Positions 1 through 11,741 are shown, counted from the stretch's first letter. The stretch: DNA of 64,000 nucleotides from Triticum aestivum (GCF_018294505.1 NC_057800.1:471994582-472058581), one strand, 5' to 3'. Notes: generated by a model from the sequence alone, not told the origin. Numbers and translations are program-made.

Positions 1-846
1 ATTACTCCTTGTAGTTGATGCTAGTTGGTTTACTTGGTGGAAGATCATATGTTCAGATCCATTATGCATATTAATACCCCTCTGATTATGAACATGAATA
101 TGCTTTGTGAGTAGTTACGTTTGTTCCTGAGGACATGGGAGAAGTCTTGCTATATGTAGTCATGTGAATTTGGTATTTGTTCGATATTTTGATGAGATGT
201 ATGTTGCCATCCCTCTAGTGGTGTCATGTGAACGTCGACTACATGACACTTCACCGTTGTTTGGGCCTAGAGGGAGGCATCGGGAATTAATAAGTAGATG
301 ATGGGTTGCTAGAGTGACAGAAGCTTAAACCCTAGTTTATGCATTGCTTCGTAAGGGGTTGATTTGGATCCATATGTTTCATGCTATGGTTAGGTTTACC
401 TTAATACTTCTGTTGTAGTTGTGGATGCTTGCAATGGGGGTTAATCATAAGTGGGATGCTTGTCCATGTAAGGGCAGTACCCAAGCACCGGTCCACCCAC
501 ATATCAAATTATCAAATTATCGAACGTGAATCATATGAGCGTGATGAAAACTAGCTTGGCGATAATTCCCATGTGTCCTCGGGGGCGCTTTCCTTTATAT
601 AAGAGTTTGTCCTGGCTTGTCCTTTGCTACCAAAAGGATTGGGCCATCTTGCTGCACCTTATTTACTTTTATTACTTGCTACTCGTTACAAATTACCTTA
701 TCACAAAACTATCTATTACCGATAATTTCAGTGCTTGCAGAGAATACCTTACTGAAAACTTCTTATCATTTCCTTCTTCTCCTCGTTGGGTTCGACACTC
801 TTACTTATCGAAAAGGCTACAATAGATCCCCTACACTTGTGGGTCA
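1..846 (+). mobile_element. LTR (3' part) of a Gypsy-type retrotransposon, element X
   Basis: This stretch reads as the body and 3' end of a high-copy Triticeae LTR. It has a TATA-like TTTATATAAGAG near 592 and a terminal region ending in CTTGTGGGTCA, which gives the canonical CA end at 846. No primer-binding site follows. The next base is already the LTR of another element (A), so X is either a solo LTR or the 3' LTR of an element whose body lies left of the window. It holds no coding sequence; the short open frames at 526-1066 cross the junction. The family identification is from memory and unnamed. Confidence 0.6.
592..603 (+). promoter_or_regulatory. TATA-like box in LTR X
   Basis: CTTTATATAAGAG lies about 245 bases before the LTR end, a usual place for the U3/R promoter of a plant LTR. 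Nothing further supports activity. Confidence 0.4.
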
Positions 847-1246
847 TAATGGGATCCCTTCCCACTCAATATTTGGGAAGAGGACCAGGGCCTCTATAAA
901 TAGGACTAGCCACCACCATAGGGAGGGATCTCATCTTGGACGAGATCCATTCCTCCTAGGCCACCAGACAAGCTCACCGAGCACAAGAACACCTCTCCTC
1001 GTGAGGCTGTTCTTTCCTTGTACTGTTCATCCTCAGCCCAAGAGGCAATCCACCACACCAAACTAGAGTAGGGTATTACACCACAACGGTGGCCCGAACT
1101 AGCATAAATCTTGTGTCTCATGTTCTTTGGGTTCGTCGAGCTAGGCTGTGAGATAATAGAGCGCGCGAGCTAGGGAGGGGGAAAGATCTTCATGCGCACC
1201 CCAGTGTTCGAACCTCAAGGGTTTTGCTGGAATCTAAAATCCAACA
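847..1246 (+). mobile_element. 5' LTR of Gypsy element A (3' portion)
   Basis: The segment ends in AAAATCCAACA at 1246 and is followed at once by a TGGCGC-type primer-binding site, so it is the end of a 5' LTR on the + strand. A CTATAAATA box at 892-900 is the likely LTR promoter. The 5' part of this LTR is displaced to the left by element X. Confidence 0.65.
892..900 (+). promoter_or_regulatory. TATA box of the element A LTR
   Basis: CTATAAATA in a GC-richer context, about 350 bases before the LTR/PBS junction, fits the LTR core promoter. Confidence 0.5.
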
Positions 1247-1248
1247 TT

Positions 1249-1266
1249 TGGCGCACTAGGTAGGGG
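1249..1266 (+). other. Primer-binding site of element A
   Basis: TGGCGCACTAGGTAGGGG begins two bases after the LTR end. TGGCGC starts are standard for plant Gypsy primer-binding sites. It fixes element A as + strand. Confidence 0.6.
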
Positions 1267-1438
1267 TGCATCGAAGCTTCGCCCCCCTCCCCCCGACCGC
1301 CTTGCCTCTCCGGTCGACTCTCATGGACGCTGCCTCTTCTCCAACTGGATCGACGGGCGCCCTTTGCAGCCCGCGGGGCTTCGGGCCTTCACCCCCGCCT
1401 TGCGGCGGGTGTAGTAGCCGCACAAGTTCAAGCCGGAG

Positions 1439-1535
1439 ATGCCGCCCCGTTACGATGGTGCGGCGGATCCGGTCGCCTTCTTGTTGGCATACGAGTAGGC
1501 CATCTTGGAGGCCGGGGGCGATGGTAAGGTCATGG
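1439..1535 (+). pseudogene. gag of element A, N-terminal fragment
   Basis: An ATG at 1439 opens a frame with the typical Gypsy gag opening PPRYDGAADPVAFL. It contains an in-frame TAG at 1496-1498 and is cut at 1535 by element B. The frame resumes exactly at 19445 after the CATGG duplication, giving the WLIMALTG...W(E)ELRDLF pattern of the retrotransposon gag domain. The protein would form the particle shell of the element. It cannot be made because of the stop and the 17.9 kb insertion. Confidence 0.7.
1531..1535. repeat. Left target-site duplication of element B (CATGG)
   Basis: CATGG here matches CATGG at 19440-19444, immediately outside the two LTR ends of element B. This proves a single insertion event into element A. 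Confidence 0.9.
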
Positions 1536-2007
1536 TGTCGGTGTCAAAGCCGGCGAATCTCGGGTAGGGGGTCCCGAACTGTGTGTCTAAGGCGGATGGT
1601 AACAGGAGGTAGGGGACACGATGTTTACCCAGGTTCAGGCCCTCTTGATGGAGGTAATACCCTACGTCCTGCTTGATTGTTCTTGATAATATGAGTAGTA
1701 CAAGAGTTGATCTACCACGAGATCAGAGAGGCTAAACCCTAGAAGCTAGCCTATGGTATGATTGTCTGTTGTCCTACGGACTAAAACCCTCCGGTTTATA
1801 TAGACACCGGAGGGGGCTAGGGTTACACAAGGTCGGTTACAAAGGAGGAGATATACATATCCGTATTTCCTAGCTTGCCTTCCACGCTAAGTAGAGTCCC
1901 ATCCGGACACGGGACGAAATCTTCAATCTTGTATCTTCATAATGCAACAGTCCGGTCGAAGGATATAGTCCGGCTGTCCGGAGATCCCCTAATCCAGTTC
2001 TTCCTCA
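1536..2007 (-). repeat. 3' LTR of element B
   Basis: The LTR runs TGTCGGTGTCAAA...CTTCCTCA (reverse of TGAGG...CCGACA). A TTTATATAG box near 1795-1803 is the inverted core promoter. Its far end reads TTCTTCCTCA instead of the family's GACTCCCTCA, so it has mutated. The purine tract (reverse of GTAGCCCCTGAACC at 2008-2021) adjoins it, as expected for a 3' LTR. Confidence 0.88.
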
Positions 2008-2332
2008 GTAGCCCCTGAACCAGGCTTCAATGACGATGAGTCCGACGCGCAGTATTGTCTTCGACATTGCAAGGCGGGTTCTTCTCCAAATCTTGAATAT
2101 CTGTTAAGTAGTGTCCAGCTCCCATAAATGTCGGACTTCTTGGCTTCTGTGCCCAATAAGTGCCATCTTCCACGCGTCGAGCGAATGCGAGGAGCCAGGG
2201 CATTTTTACATTCGCCCCCCTATCCAGGTAAATAAATTGTCTATTAAAGGGATGGGGATTCTTAGATCCAATCCACACCCTCCTCCCCAGCGAGAATCCA
2301 TCGGAGCGCACTAGGAGAAAATCCATTCCATC

Positions 2333-5121
2333 ATGGCCGACCACCGCAACTCCTCCTCTCACCCCCGTAGTCCTAAGTCCGGTGATTGGGAGAGGTGTTC
2401 TGTCCTGCACAGTCGTCTGGTAGAGCTGCAGACCCAGGGATTTCTCCCTCCAGCCTATTTGGTCTTTGTCCGAGCCGGGCTCGCCACCTACAATGGCGGG
2501 GAGCAAGCGGAGAGCTTCCCCGGCCCCTCCAAGGGGGAGCGGGTGTGCCTTGTCCCTTACTTACTAAGGGGACTCGGATTTCCAATTCATCAGTTCCTCC
2601 GCGGGCTCCTGGAGTTTTACGGCCTCCAACTGCACAATTTCACCCCTACTTCCATATTACACATCGCTGGATACGTTGCCCTTTGCGAGCTATTTCTGGG
2701 CTGCGAGGCCCATTTCGAGCTATGGAAGAGGCTATTTTGCCTTGTGCCCCGCACACAGAAGGGGTCACTTTATCAGGTGGGCGGATTCGAAAAATGGCGC
2801 ATCACCGAAACCGGATACCTGTCCGGTACTCCGAAGAAGACGTCCGAAGACTGGCCTTCGGAGTGGTTTTATATGGAGGACGTCCCCCTTCCAGACCCTG
2901 TTCGGCAAGGTCTTCCTGAGTTCAACAATGCTCCTCTGAAGAAACGCCTAATCTGGCGCCCACAGGGCCCCCAGGAGGAAGACAATGGAGAAGTCCTTTA
3001 CTTGATGAACCGGATTAAAGTGTTGGCTCAATCAGGATTGACAATAATCGAGGTTATATCAACAGACATAATGCGGGGAGTGCAGCCACTTCAATATCGA
3101 GGGCATCCCATGTGGTGTTTTAACGGGGAAGATGATGCCACCCGTTGCGGGCATAAGGGAGCAGACTCCGCTGCTGCCTTAGCAAAAATCCTGTCCGAGT
3201 TGTTCAAGGGAGAGGAAGAGGAGTTCATCCATATCAAGCCACAGGATGGATTCTCCATGTACAACCCTCCAAGTTGGGTGAGTTATACCTTTTACTCCCA
3301 TTCTTCCAGCATCCTTCGTCGTAGGTACTAACCTTGCCATTTTATGGCAGGAACTGTGAAAAGCCATAAGAGAGATCAACAGCCGACCTCCACAACCAGA
3401 GGACCCTGGTCAGGCCCTCGGTTCCGGACTCGAAGAGGATCCGGACATATTCGTGGAGCTGATAGACAGGCAATTCTATCAATTAAGCTGTGACGACGCC
3501 ATAGTGGCCATAACGGCCGACTATCCCGTACTACTCCCTGCGTCGCATGTAAGAAAAACCAAAAATCCCAACTCCCAAAAATAGGATCCCCTTTTATACA
3601 CTTCACCCACTGTACACATATGGTGTTTTATAGGGAAGGCATTCGGGACGCCATGCCGAACCTGCAGCAACTCACCAACAAGAGGCACCAAAGCCGGGTA
3701 GGCCAAAAAGGAAGGTGGTTAGGACGGAGACGCCGGCGCAGAGGTATGACATAAAACCTCGCTCCATGGTTGTCATCTTTCTCAAAATATAATGTCGTCC
3801 ATGTTTCTTTAATAGAAAGAACACTCGCCAGACTATATCCGGAGAGGCTGCTGATCACGCCTCGGCTAGTCGGGCTCCAGGGCCGGACAAAGAGGCGGAA
3901 GCCAACATGGGGCGGACGCCGGATGCTCCTCCTACGGAGGATACAGATAGAATATCCGCTACAAATTCAGAAGTGGAGAGCGCCATGAATCACCGGCATC
4001 GCCGGGCCATACTCCGTGATGCTTGTTTCTCACCAGAGGCATTTGATGCCTTCAATTCTGGAGACGCGTACATCCGTGCCGCTCTAAATGGTCTAGCCAG
4101 AGCCACGGACCAGTATGTAAGGGATATACGGGTAAGCAAATCTGACGATTATATGTATCAGTAGCCCCTGAGACTTGAAATAGTTGACACAACTGATTTA
4201 AGGATCATTATTTGTGCAGGTTCTTACGGAGAAGAATTCCCAATTGTCTCAAGAACTGGATGAGTGCAAGGCCCAGCTGGAAGTCGCTGTTGCCGCATTG
4301 AAGGAGCCCAAAAAGGGTCCCCCTGGTAACACTTTTGACTATTGCAAAGAATATGGGTACCAGGTAGTATGCGGCATGTATGCACATCTAACAATAGATG
4401 TTGCAGGTGGCCCCGGAGTAAATCCGGGGGCCGTAGAGGCAGATACGGCACGTGACGATCGGCAGCGAAATGCTAGCAAGCGCATGCTAACCTAAGTTCG
4501 GAAGGAGAAAAATGATCTCCAAGATGCCAATATTCGACTGGGCATGGAACTGAAGGATGTCTGAGCCCAGCTTGCGGACTCCATGAAGGAGAATAAACGG
4601 CTTCGACGCGGCATTTTAAGTAAGTGCTTGAATGAACTTTTTAAAGGAGTTCGGTGAAGAAGCCTGCTAACAGTGTTATGTCTGCAGGTATGCTAACGGG
4701 TCGTCCCGCGGAGGAGATGCCCGGGTCTTCGGGTGATCTCCTCCCAGAGCTCTTACAACTGCACGAACAAGTTCGGCAGGTGATGCAGGGTATTTCCCAA
4801 GACTTGTGGCCATCCGCGTCCCCGCCAGGAGGCATGGGGGAGCTTATCGAGAAGCTCAAGGGAGCGCGGCGGTGCTTCCGACTATGGAAGATATCAGCCT
4901 GCTGACAAGGTGCGAGGGAAGCCTGGGCTATGGTGAAGACACGATATACCAAGGCGGACCCAAACCACATGGCCGAGGTCGGACCTGTGGGGCCTGACGG
5001 GAAAGAGATCCCTGTCAGTTTAGTGTATGACCAAGTTGCATTAGCCGCAAAGTATTCCCAACAGGATTGCAGGCTAGACAGCCTGTTGGATGGTATAGAA
5101 GAAGAATTTAATCAGTCTTAG
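2333..5121 (+). pseudogene. Seven-exon antisense accessory gene of element B ('putative gypsy type transposon' domain family)
   Basis: The gene lies opposite to the element's own gag-pol. Exons by eye: 2333-3277, 3351-3548, 3634-3743, 3816-4131, 4220-4325, 4407-4619 and 4688-5121. All introns are GT-AG, and phases join to exactly 774 codons. Exon 1 carries GLGFPIHQFLRGLLEFYGLQ and a following CEL-FLG segment (residues about 80-135), which I match to the plant Transposase_28 domain. The later exons are acidic and coiled-coil-like. Four premature stops break it: TGA 3357, TAA 4493, TGA 4561 and TGA 4903. Function of the family is not established. Introns that are antisense to the genomic RNA can survive retrotransposition, which fits an antisense host-like transcription unit carried by the element. 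Confidence 0.75.
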
Positions 5122-5932
5122 TGACTGTGTACTTCAAGTGACATGTGTAATGTCCCTAGCCGGATTGTAAATCATTTGTCATGGCGGACCTTTTCGCTTT
5201 GACCTCTGGACCCGATAGTCCGGAGTGTATCCGAATACCCACACGGTTATGTAAAAACCAGGGTATGCATGGAAACCAGGCGTAGGGGTCATAAGTGCTT
5301 GAATAGACAAGTATCCAACTAGTTATGTTATATTGCATGGATAGTAAGAAACATCTTCCAAGGAGAATAGTTCCGTTAAGGGTTCCTTTTCCTGGGTACG
5401 CATGCCCTAATGTGCATGTTCGAACTGCGAAACGCAGGTTAAAAATATATGGGGGCGTGTATTAAATTAAATGAAAGTCATCTTTTATTCACCGACCGAA
5501 TATTCCCTTAAGAATGCTAGCTTTCGGCTTCACCCAGTCTGAGGTACACATCCGGCTGACCCGGCAGTAACAATCGCAGAGGTGCTCCCCTTATGCCCTA
5601 GCCGAATTAACGGGAATGTAGGGCATAAATACAAGAGTCAGGCAACCCAGCTTGTCCAAAACTGAAGTCATATCGATGCATATAATCGCGAAAAAAGGTA
5701 CATGCGGAAGAATAACACATGTGTGGGGCATAAAGCCCAGAAATGTAATTAGATTAAGCTTCTGTATAAGAAGCCCTCAGGTAAATTGAGCGCAGTTAAT
5801 GCATCAAGGGTGTGTAACCAAGACACAAGTATAGCCTTGAGGGGCCTTGAAGAGAAAAAAAGAGAAGGAAAGAGAGAAAACCAGATGTGCAAAAAATTGA
5901 CGGAGGTAAGGAGACAAACATAGAGTCCGGCG
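5122..5932. other. Non-coding spacer between antisense gene and pol end in element B
   Basis: About 0.8 kb with no supportable frame in either direction. It is the convergent 3' space shared by the antisense gene (ending at 5121) and the integrase end (5933). I see no clear terminator or poly(A) signal that I would defend. Confidence 0.6.
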
Positions 5933-6869
5933 CTAGGCGTAGAATCTTCGGACTGCGTTCCATGGGTTTGGCTCGAGTCGATTATCCGATGCGTCCCGTA
6001 GACGGTACGCTCCACCGATCAGAACCTGATCGATAATGAAGGGACCTTCCCATTTGGGTTTGAGCTTGTTCTTTTTCTTCTCTGGCAGGCATAGAACTAG
6101 TTCGCCAACGTTATAGGTTTTGGCCCTCACTTCTCTGCTTTGGTACCTTCGAGCCTGTTGCTGATAGAATGCGGAACGGGCTTTTGCCACGTCGCGCTCC
6201 TCCCCCAGGACATCCAAACTGTCCCGCCGATCGATCTCGGCTTCTCTTTATTCATACATGCGCACTCGAGGTGAGTCATGAATTATGTTGCAGGGCAGCA
6301 CCGCCTCAACGCCGTACACCATAAAAAAGGTGTGTATCCGGTAGTGCGGTTTGGCGTGCTTCGCAGCCCCCATAGTATGGAGTCGAGCTCCTCTACCCAA
6401 TGTGTGTCTGATTCCTTTAAGGACCGCAATAATCTGGGTTTAATGCCGCTCATGATAAGACCATTCGCTCGTTTGACTTGACCGTTAGTTTGCGGATGAT
6501 AGACCGAAGCATAATCGAGCTTAATGCCCATGTTGTTGCACCAAAGTTTCACCTCGTCGGATGTAAAGTTCGTGCCATTGTCAGTGATGATGTTGTGGGG
6601 GACGCCATAACGGTGTACAACCCCGGATATGAAGTCTATCATCGGTCCAGATTCAGCCGTTTTGACAGGTTTGGTTCTATCCATTTGGTGAATTTATCCA
6701 CCATGACTAGTAAGTATTTTTTCTTATGGGTTCTCCCTTTGAGGGGTCCGACCATATCAAGCCCCCAGACCGCAAAGGGCCAAGTAATGAGGATTGTTTG
6801 GAGGGGGGTAGGTGGCATGTGGCTTTGGTTTGCAAAAAGCTGGCAACCAACACAATGTGGGACCAGATG
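5933..6869 (-). pseudogene. Integrase of element B
   Basis: The integrase inserts element cDNA into the host genome. Visible parts are the core with TDNGTNF (second catalytic Asp) and HPQTNGQVKRANG at 6478-6516, and the C-terminal region LKPKWEGPFIIDQV ending at 5933. In the family the third catalytic residue is the Glu of GQVERANG; here the codon is AAA, giving Lys, which should abolish catalysis. The stretch upstream of 6684, where the first Asp should lie, is out of frame, and another shift follows TPFLWC near 6283. The zinc-binding start is cut by a TAG at 6870. Confidence 0.8.
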
Positions 6870-8051
6870 CTATGCATCTGCCCGGGCCGTCGGCCAATAA
6901 AAACCTGCCCGGACCAGATACTGGAGTCCGGCATGGATTTCTGCCAAAAGCTTCCGCCCTTCCTCTTCGGAGATGCACCTTTGAAGGACTCCAGTTGTGC
7001 TTTTCTTATAAAGCTCTCCCTCGTGGACCTTGTACGCTTTAGATCGCCGCACTATGCAGCGTGCCTCATTTTGGTCCTCGGGTAGTTTCTGCCTAGTTAA
7101 GTAGGCCAGGAATGGTTCTGTCCACTGGGCGATGACAACCATTATCTCGAGGGCTAAAGGTATTATTTCGGTGGCGGAACCTCCGATTGTGTTAGATTGT
7201 TCGTTATCTGGGGCTGTGGCTGGGTCCGGACTATTTTTGCCGGTGTCCCCTTCCCATACCACGGATGGTTTGAACAGTCTTTCCAGGAAGATGTTCGGTG
7301 GGACAGGGTCGCGTTTAGCGCCGATACGGGCGAGGATGTCCGCCGCCTGGTTGTTTTCCCGAGCTACATGGTGGAATTCAAGCCCCTCGAACCGAGCTGA
7401 CATTTTGAGGACGGCTTTGTGATATGCCGCCATTTTCGGATCCTTGGCATCGAAGTCTCCATTTATTTGGGATATTGTGAGGTTCGAGTCCCCGCGCACC
7501 TCCAGGCGTTGAATGCCCATGGGGACTGCCATCCGGAGACCGTGTAGAAGGGCCTCATATTCGGCCGCGTTATTGGAGTCTGTATATAGTATTTGGAGCA
7601 CGTATTGTACTGTATATCCGGTGGGGGACATCAGGAAGACGCCAGCCCCTAGGCCAGCCAGCATTTTAGAGCCATCAAAGTGCATGGTCCAATTGGAGTA
7701 TGCGCTGTACACTTTAGGGAGTTCGGCTTCTGTCCATTCGGCTACAAAATGGGCCAATACTTGTGACTTAATGGCTCGCCGTGGTTTGTATGTTATGTCG
7801 AACGGGAGGAGCTCGATGGCCCATTTGGCAATCCGGCCCGTAGCATCGCGGTTGTTTATTATGTCATTGAGTGGTACTTCGGAGGCCACCGTGATTGAAC
7901 ACTCTTGAAAGTAGTGTCGTAGTTTCCGGGATGCCATGAATACCGCGTATGCTATCTTTTGATAATGTGGGTACCGTGATTTGCATGGGGTGAGGACGGT
8001 GGATACATAATATACTGGCTTTTGAAGTGGGAATTTATGTTCGTCCATCTC
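6870..8051 (-). pseudogene. RNase H and integrase N-terminus of element B
   Basis: A 392-residue open stretch covers the RT connection (YYVSTVL, ASRKLRHYFQ) and an RNase H domain with its acidic residues still present: FDGS, AAEYEA, GDSNL and NQAADILARI. The domain degrades the RNA strand during cDNA synthesis. The start of the integrase zinc finger (HAGLQYLVRAGFYWPTA) follows and ends in a TAG. The frame is continuous with the RT upstream except for a TGA at 8052-8054. It is part of one gag-pol frame, not a separate gene. Confidence 0.82.
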
Positions 8052-9101
8052 TCATTCGATGACGAGTACTGCGCTTACAACTTGATGAGTTGCCGCTATA
8101 TATAATAGCATTGGTTCGCCCATAGTTGGTGCGGCCAAGATTGGGTTGGTGGCCAGGATGGCTTTTATTTCTTCCAGTCCGGCCATGGCTGCGTCCGTCC
8201 ACTCGAAGTGTTCGGTGCACCGAAGAAGGCGATAAAGGGGAAGTGCCTTTTCTCCTAATCGGGAGATAAAGCGGCTTAGAGCCGCCACACATCTAGTCAA
8301 TTTCTGGATTTTCTTGAGGTCAGTTGGGATAGCCAACTGCGACAAAGCTCGGATTTTAGCTGGATTTGCTTCAATTCCTCTACTGGAGACGATGAATCCC
8401 AGGAGCTTTTCGGCGGGAACAATGAAAACACATTTTTCCGGATTGAGCTTAATGTCTTATGTTCGGTGGTTGGTGAACGTGAGCCTCAAGTCGTCTATTA
8501 ACGAGTCGACGTGTCTGGTTTTATTGACCACATCGTCTACATATGCCTCCACAGTCTTGCCGATCTGCTTTTACAGACATATCTGGATCATGCGCTGATA
8601 TGTTGCGCCGGTGTTTTTGAGCCCGAAGGGCATTGTGTTAAAACAGAAGGGGCCGTATGGCATGATAAATGCCGTTGCGGCTTGATCAGACTCCGCCATC
8701 TTAATCTGGTGGTAACCGGAGTATGATTAGTGTCCTGCGGTAGCATCGATGATTAGATCAATGCGAGGGAGTGGAAAGGGATCCTTTGGGCAAGCCTTAT
8801 AAAGGTCTTTGAAGTCGACGCATAGGCGCCAGGATTTGTCCTTCTTTGGTACCATCACCAGGTTTGCTAGCCAGTCCGGATGCTTTATTTCTCTAATAAA
8901 TCCAGCCTCCAGTAGCTTGGCTAGCTCTTCTCCCATGGCATGTCGCTTAGGTTCGGAGACCGGCTTGAATCCTTTTAGGATATTAAGGCTATGCTCGGCC
9001 AATCCGCGTGGGATTCCTGGCATGTCTGAAGGATGCCAGGAGAATATGTCCCAATTCTCGCGTAGAAACTCCTGTACTGCGGCGTCTACATTGGGATTTA
9101 A
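8052..9101 (-). pseudogene. Reverse transcriptase of element B
   Basis: The RT copies element RNA into DNA. Fingers and palm are visible: WLANLVMVPKKDKSWRLCVD, the PFPLPRIDLIID segment, then SGYHQIKM, MPFG and AYVDDVV near 8535-8555. Between DATAGH and the SGYHQ segment about seven residues are missing, including the FLDA stretch that holds the first catalytic Asp, and a TAA (8727-8729) lies at the scar. Further TAA codons are near 8575 and 8457. The YVDD pair remains, but the enzyme cannot be functional. Confidence 0.82.
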
Positions 9102-9725
9102 TTATGCCCCAATGGATGCTGTTTTTGTGGGGTCCGTTGGATGGACTTGGAATTTGACTATTTCATCCGCTGGTTTAAAGGAGGTGGACTTGGATCTTTT
9201 GTCTAGTATCACGTCGTCCCTATCCACCATGGAGCGCAGCGCGGTTAACTCCTCTGCCACAAGGGCTTCGGATAATGTCTCGAGGGCTAGTGTGACTGTT
9301 TTGTTCTCGGCGCGGAGGGCTATGTCCGGATCACTAACTAGAGTGATGATTCCATTGGGTCCGGGCATTTTGAGCTTCATGTACCCGTAATGGGGTATGG
9401 CTTGAAAGATTGTGAATGCCTCCCGCCCTAGAAGGGCGTGGTATCCGCTACTGAACGGGGCCACTTGGAATGTAATTTCTTCGGACCTGTAATTTGCCGG
9501 AGTTTCGAATACCACATCAAGTGTGATTTTCCCAGCACAACGTGCCTCCCGACTAGGGATGATTCCTCGGAAGGTCGTACTGCTTTGCTCAATGCGGTTG
9601 CTGTCTATTTCCATTTTTTGGAGAGTTTCCTCATAGATGAGGTTTAATCCGCTGCCGCCGTCCATGAGCACCTTGGTGAGCCGAAAGCCGTCCATAATTG
9701 GATTAAGGACCAAAGCGGCTGGTGC
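9102..9725 (-). pseudogene. Aspartic protease of element B
   Basis: This 203-residue open stretch carries VLMDGGSGLNLIYEETL, the active-site region in the DGG form typical of this Gypsy group. ALLGREAF and the GYMKLKMPGPNG segment follow. It would process the gag-pol polyprotein. A TGA separates it from gag (9726-9728) and a TAA from RT (9102-9104), both in frame. Confidence 0.8.
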
Positions 9726-10300
9726 TCAGGCTGTTCGGAATTTAGGTTCATCACTGGCATTGAAGGTAATAGTCGTGTCGCTCCATGGATTTATTACTGC
9801 CACGTGGCAGACTTCGGTGAGGCTGCGGAGTGCTCGCTTACGCCTATTATTTGAGGCGAAGGTCTCGAAGACCGTCAATACTGTATTATTATCCGTGGGA
9901 AGGTGCTCTGAGATATGTTGGGTGAGGAGATCCTCGCTGCTTTTGGCCACCTACCGGAGTACCCAACATGCTCTAAGGTTGTGTGTTGATATGGCATCCG
10001 TTGTACTGTGGATTTTGTAGGGCCCGTTAAGCCATCCTTCCAACACGGTTCCATGCCCTGTAGTGGGCTTTTGCTTCTTTGTAATTGAATCAGGCGACTT
10101 ATGAGAGTGCACCCTTTTAGTCTGGACTGGGGGTTTTGTCAGAGTCGGATTATCCCAAAATTGCGTTTGGGTTTTCCAGGCGCTCTCCATCGCACAGTAT
10201 TTTTGTACTATGGCCGCCAAGTCAGCGAAGTGTGCTATGTCACGACGACATATGACGTTGAGGACTCCCTTGTCCGTGCAATTGTTGCAAAAGAATGAAA
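9726..10300 (-). pseudogene. gag of element B, C-terminal part
   Basis: The frame reads SFFCNNCTDKGVLNVICRRD and continues to the protease. It has an in-frame TAG at 9951-9953 and a TGA at 9726-9728. It is the continuation of the 18246-18923 fragment: the reading frame joins across the Copia insertion once one TGAAA copy is removed. I see no canonical CCHC knuckle. Confidence 0.7.
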
Positions 10301-11727
10301 TGTTGGGATCTATGGTAGGGTGCGTCGACTGCAAATTAAAATTTCCTACGCGCAGAACAACCAAGAACATGCTAAGGGAGATGGATCACAGTTTGTTACC
10401 ACTAGACGCGCAGTGCCGTGCAGCGGAAGAAGAGTTGGGGCAGCGCGTCCTCGTGGATCGTCTCCTCCTCGTCCAGTCTCCCTCGTACAACCGATGGTTG
10501 GTTCCCATGTATAGGTTCGCCGGAGCGGCGCAAGTGCACCGCCTCTAACGGTATCCGCGCGTGCAGGAGGAACATCGTGTGGCGGACTACTAGGTCCGAT
10601 CACACAACCGTCGGCGAGTGGAGGTGTCTATTCGCAACACATGCAAACCCTAGTGACAGCGCCGAAGCGATCAGCTCATGAGTGTGTTGCACCTCCACTA
10701 TATATATAGGCGTCTGTCACGGGCTCAACACTTGGGCCTCGCACGGACCCTAAAGCCCATAAGTCTACTCGGCCACAATCCGAATACAGTTCGGATCACA
10801 TCCGACCAGTGTCCTCGGATCCGACCTCGTAGGTTCCTTCCCTTAAGCGCGTGACCCCTTAGGTTCAAGTCGGCTTGGTCGCAGTTCGGATCACCTCCAA
10901 ACTGCACGGTTGGTAGCAGCCTCTAGCAAGGCATGTTGAACACCAAACAGAGTATGAACCTGGTTAGCGAACCTGTACATCACACTTCCATTCCTTTTGC
11001 CACACGATATATGTTGTCGAGCTCAAGGCGAGTCTGTCATCCTTGTGCTAGCTCGACCTCTTTCTCGTTCCAGTGATGCCGACCACAAACTGGATTATCT
11101 CATAATCCTTGTCGCATGGACATGCATATCCTAGTCGAAACACACGAGGGGCCCAGAGTATATCTCTCCTGGTCGGAGGGGCAAATCCCATCTTGCTCGA
11201 CCATGTCTCGCAGCATGGGTCTGGACAAGCCTGAAACCTACCTTTGTAACTACCCAGTTATGGAGTAGAGTTTGGTCGGCCCAAAGCAAGTCTGTCACCA
11301 TCCCGAGTACATGCGTCAGCTCAGGTCTTAGGACATAGAACATATGTTGTACTAGAGACTCACAGATGACATATCGCTGTGTCTCATAGTTGGGTCTGTC
11401 CGACTCGGACCTTATCTCGACTCGGATCCGACTACGTCGAATCCGACCAGATCCTTCCAAGTCCATATTATCCGGTTAGCATCCAATGCTCCACGGCTAG
11501 TGAGACCAAGCCATCAACCGTGTCATATGCTAGTCTAGTTGGCTGCGCGTCCACATAGCCCTTTCAACTAGGGACCTTTTGGGACAGTCAGCATACAATG
11601 CATAGTCCCACAAACAAGTCACGTACTTGCTGATACACATCATTGATAATGTCCAAGGACTATCTTTATTCATAAACACATTGGAAATATCATCATACAT
11701 GATTGCCTCTAGGGCATATCTCCAACT
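10301..11727 (-). repeat. 3' LTR of Copia C
   Basis: It begins TGTTGGGATC and ends ATATCTCCAACT, where the partner has ...CTCCAACA, so its terminal base is mutated. A TATATATATA box is at 10698-10709. The purine tract (reverse of GTCTCCCACTTGC, 11728-11740) adjoins it. Confidence 0.9.
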
Positions 11728-11741
11728 GTCTCCCACTTGCA

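Noticed and set aside
526..1066. Two open frames of 99 and 149 codons
   Set aside because: They run across the junction of LTR X and the element A LTR and have no protein similarity.
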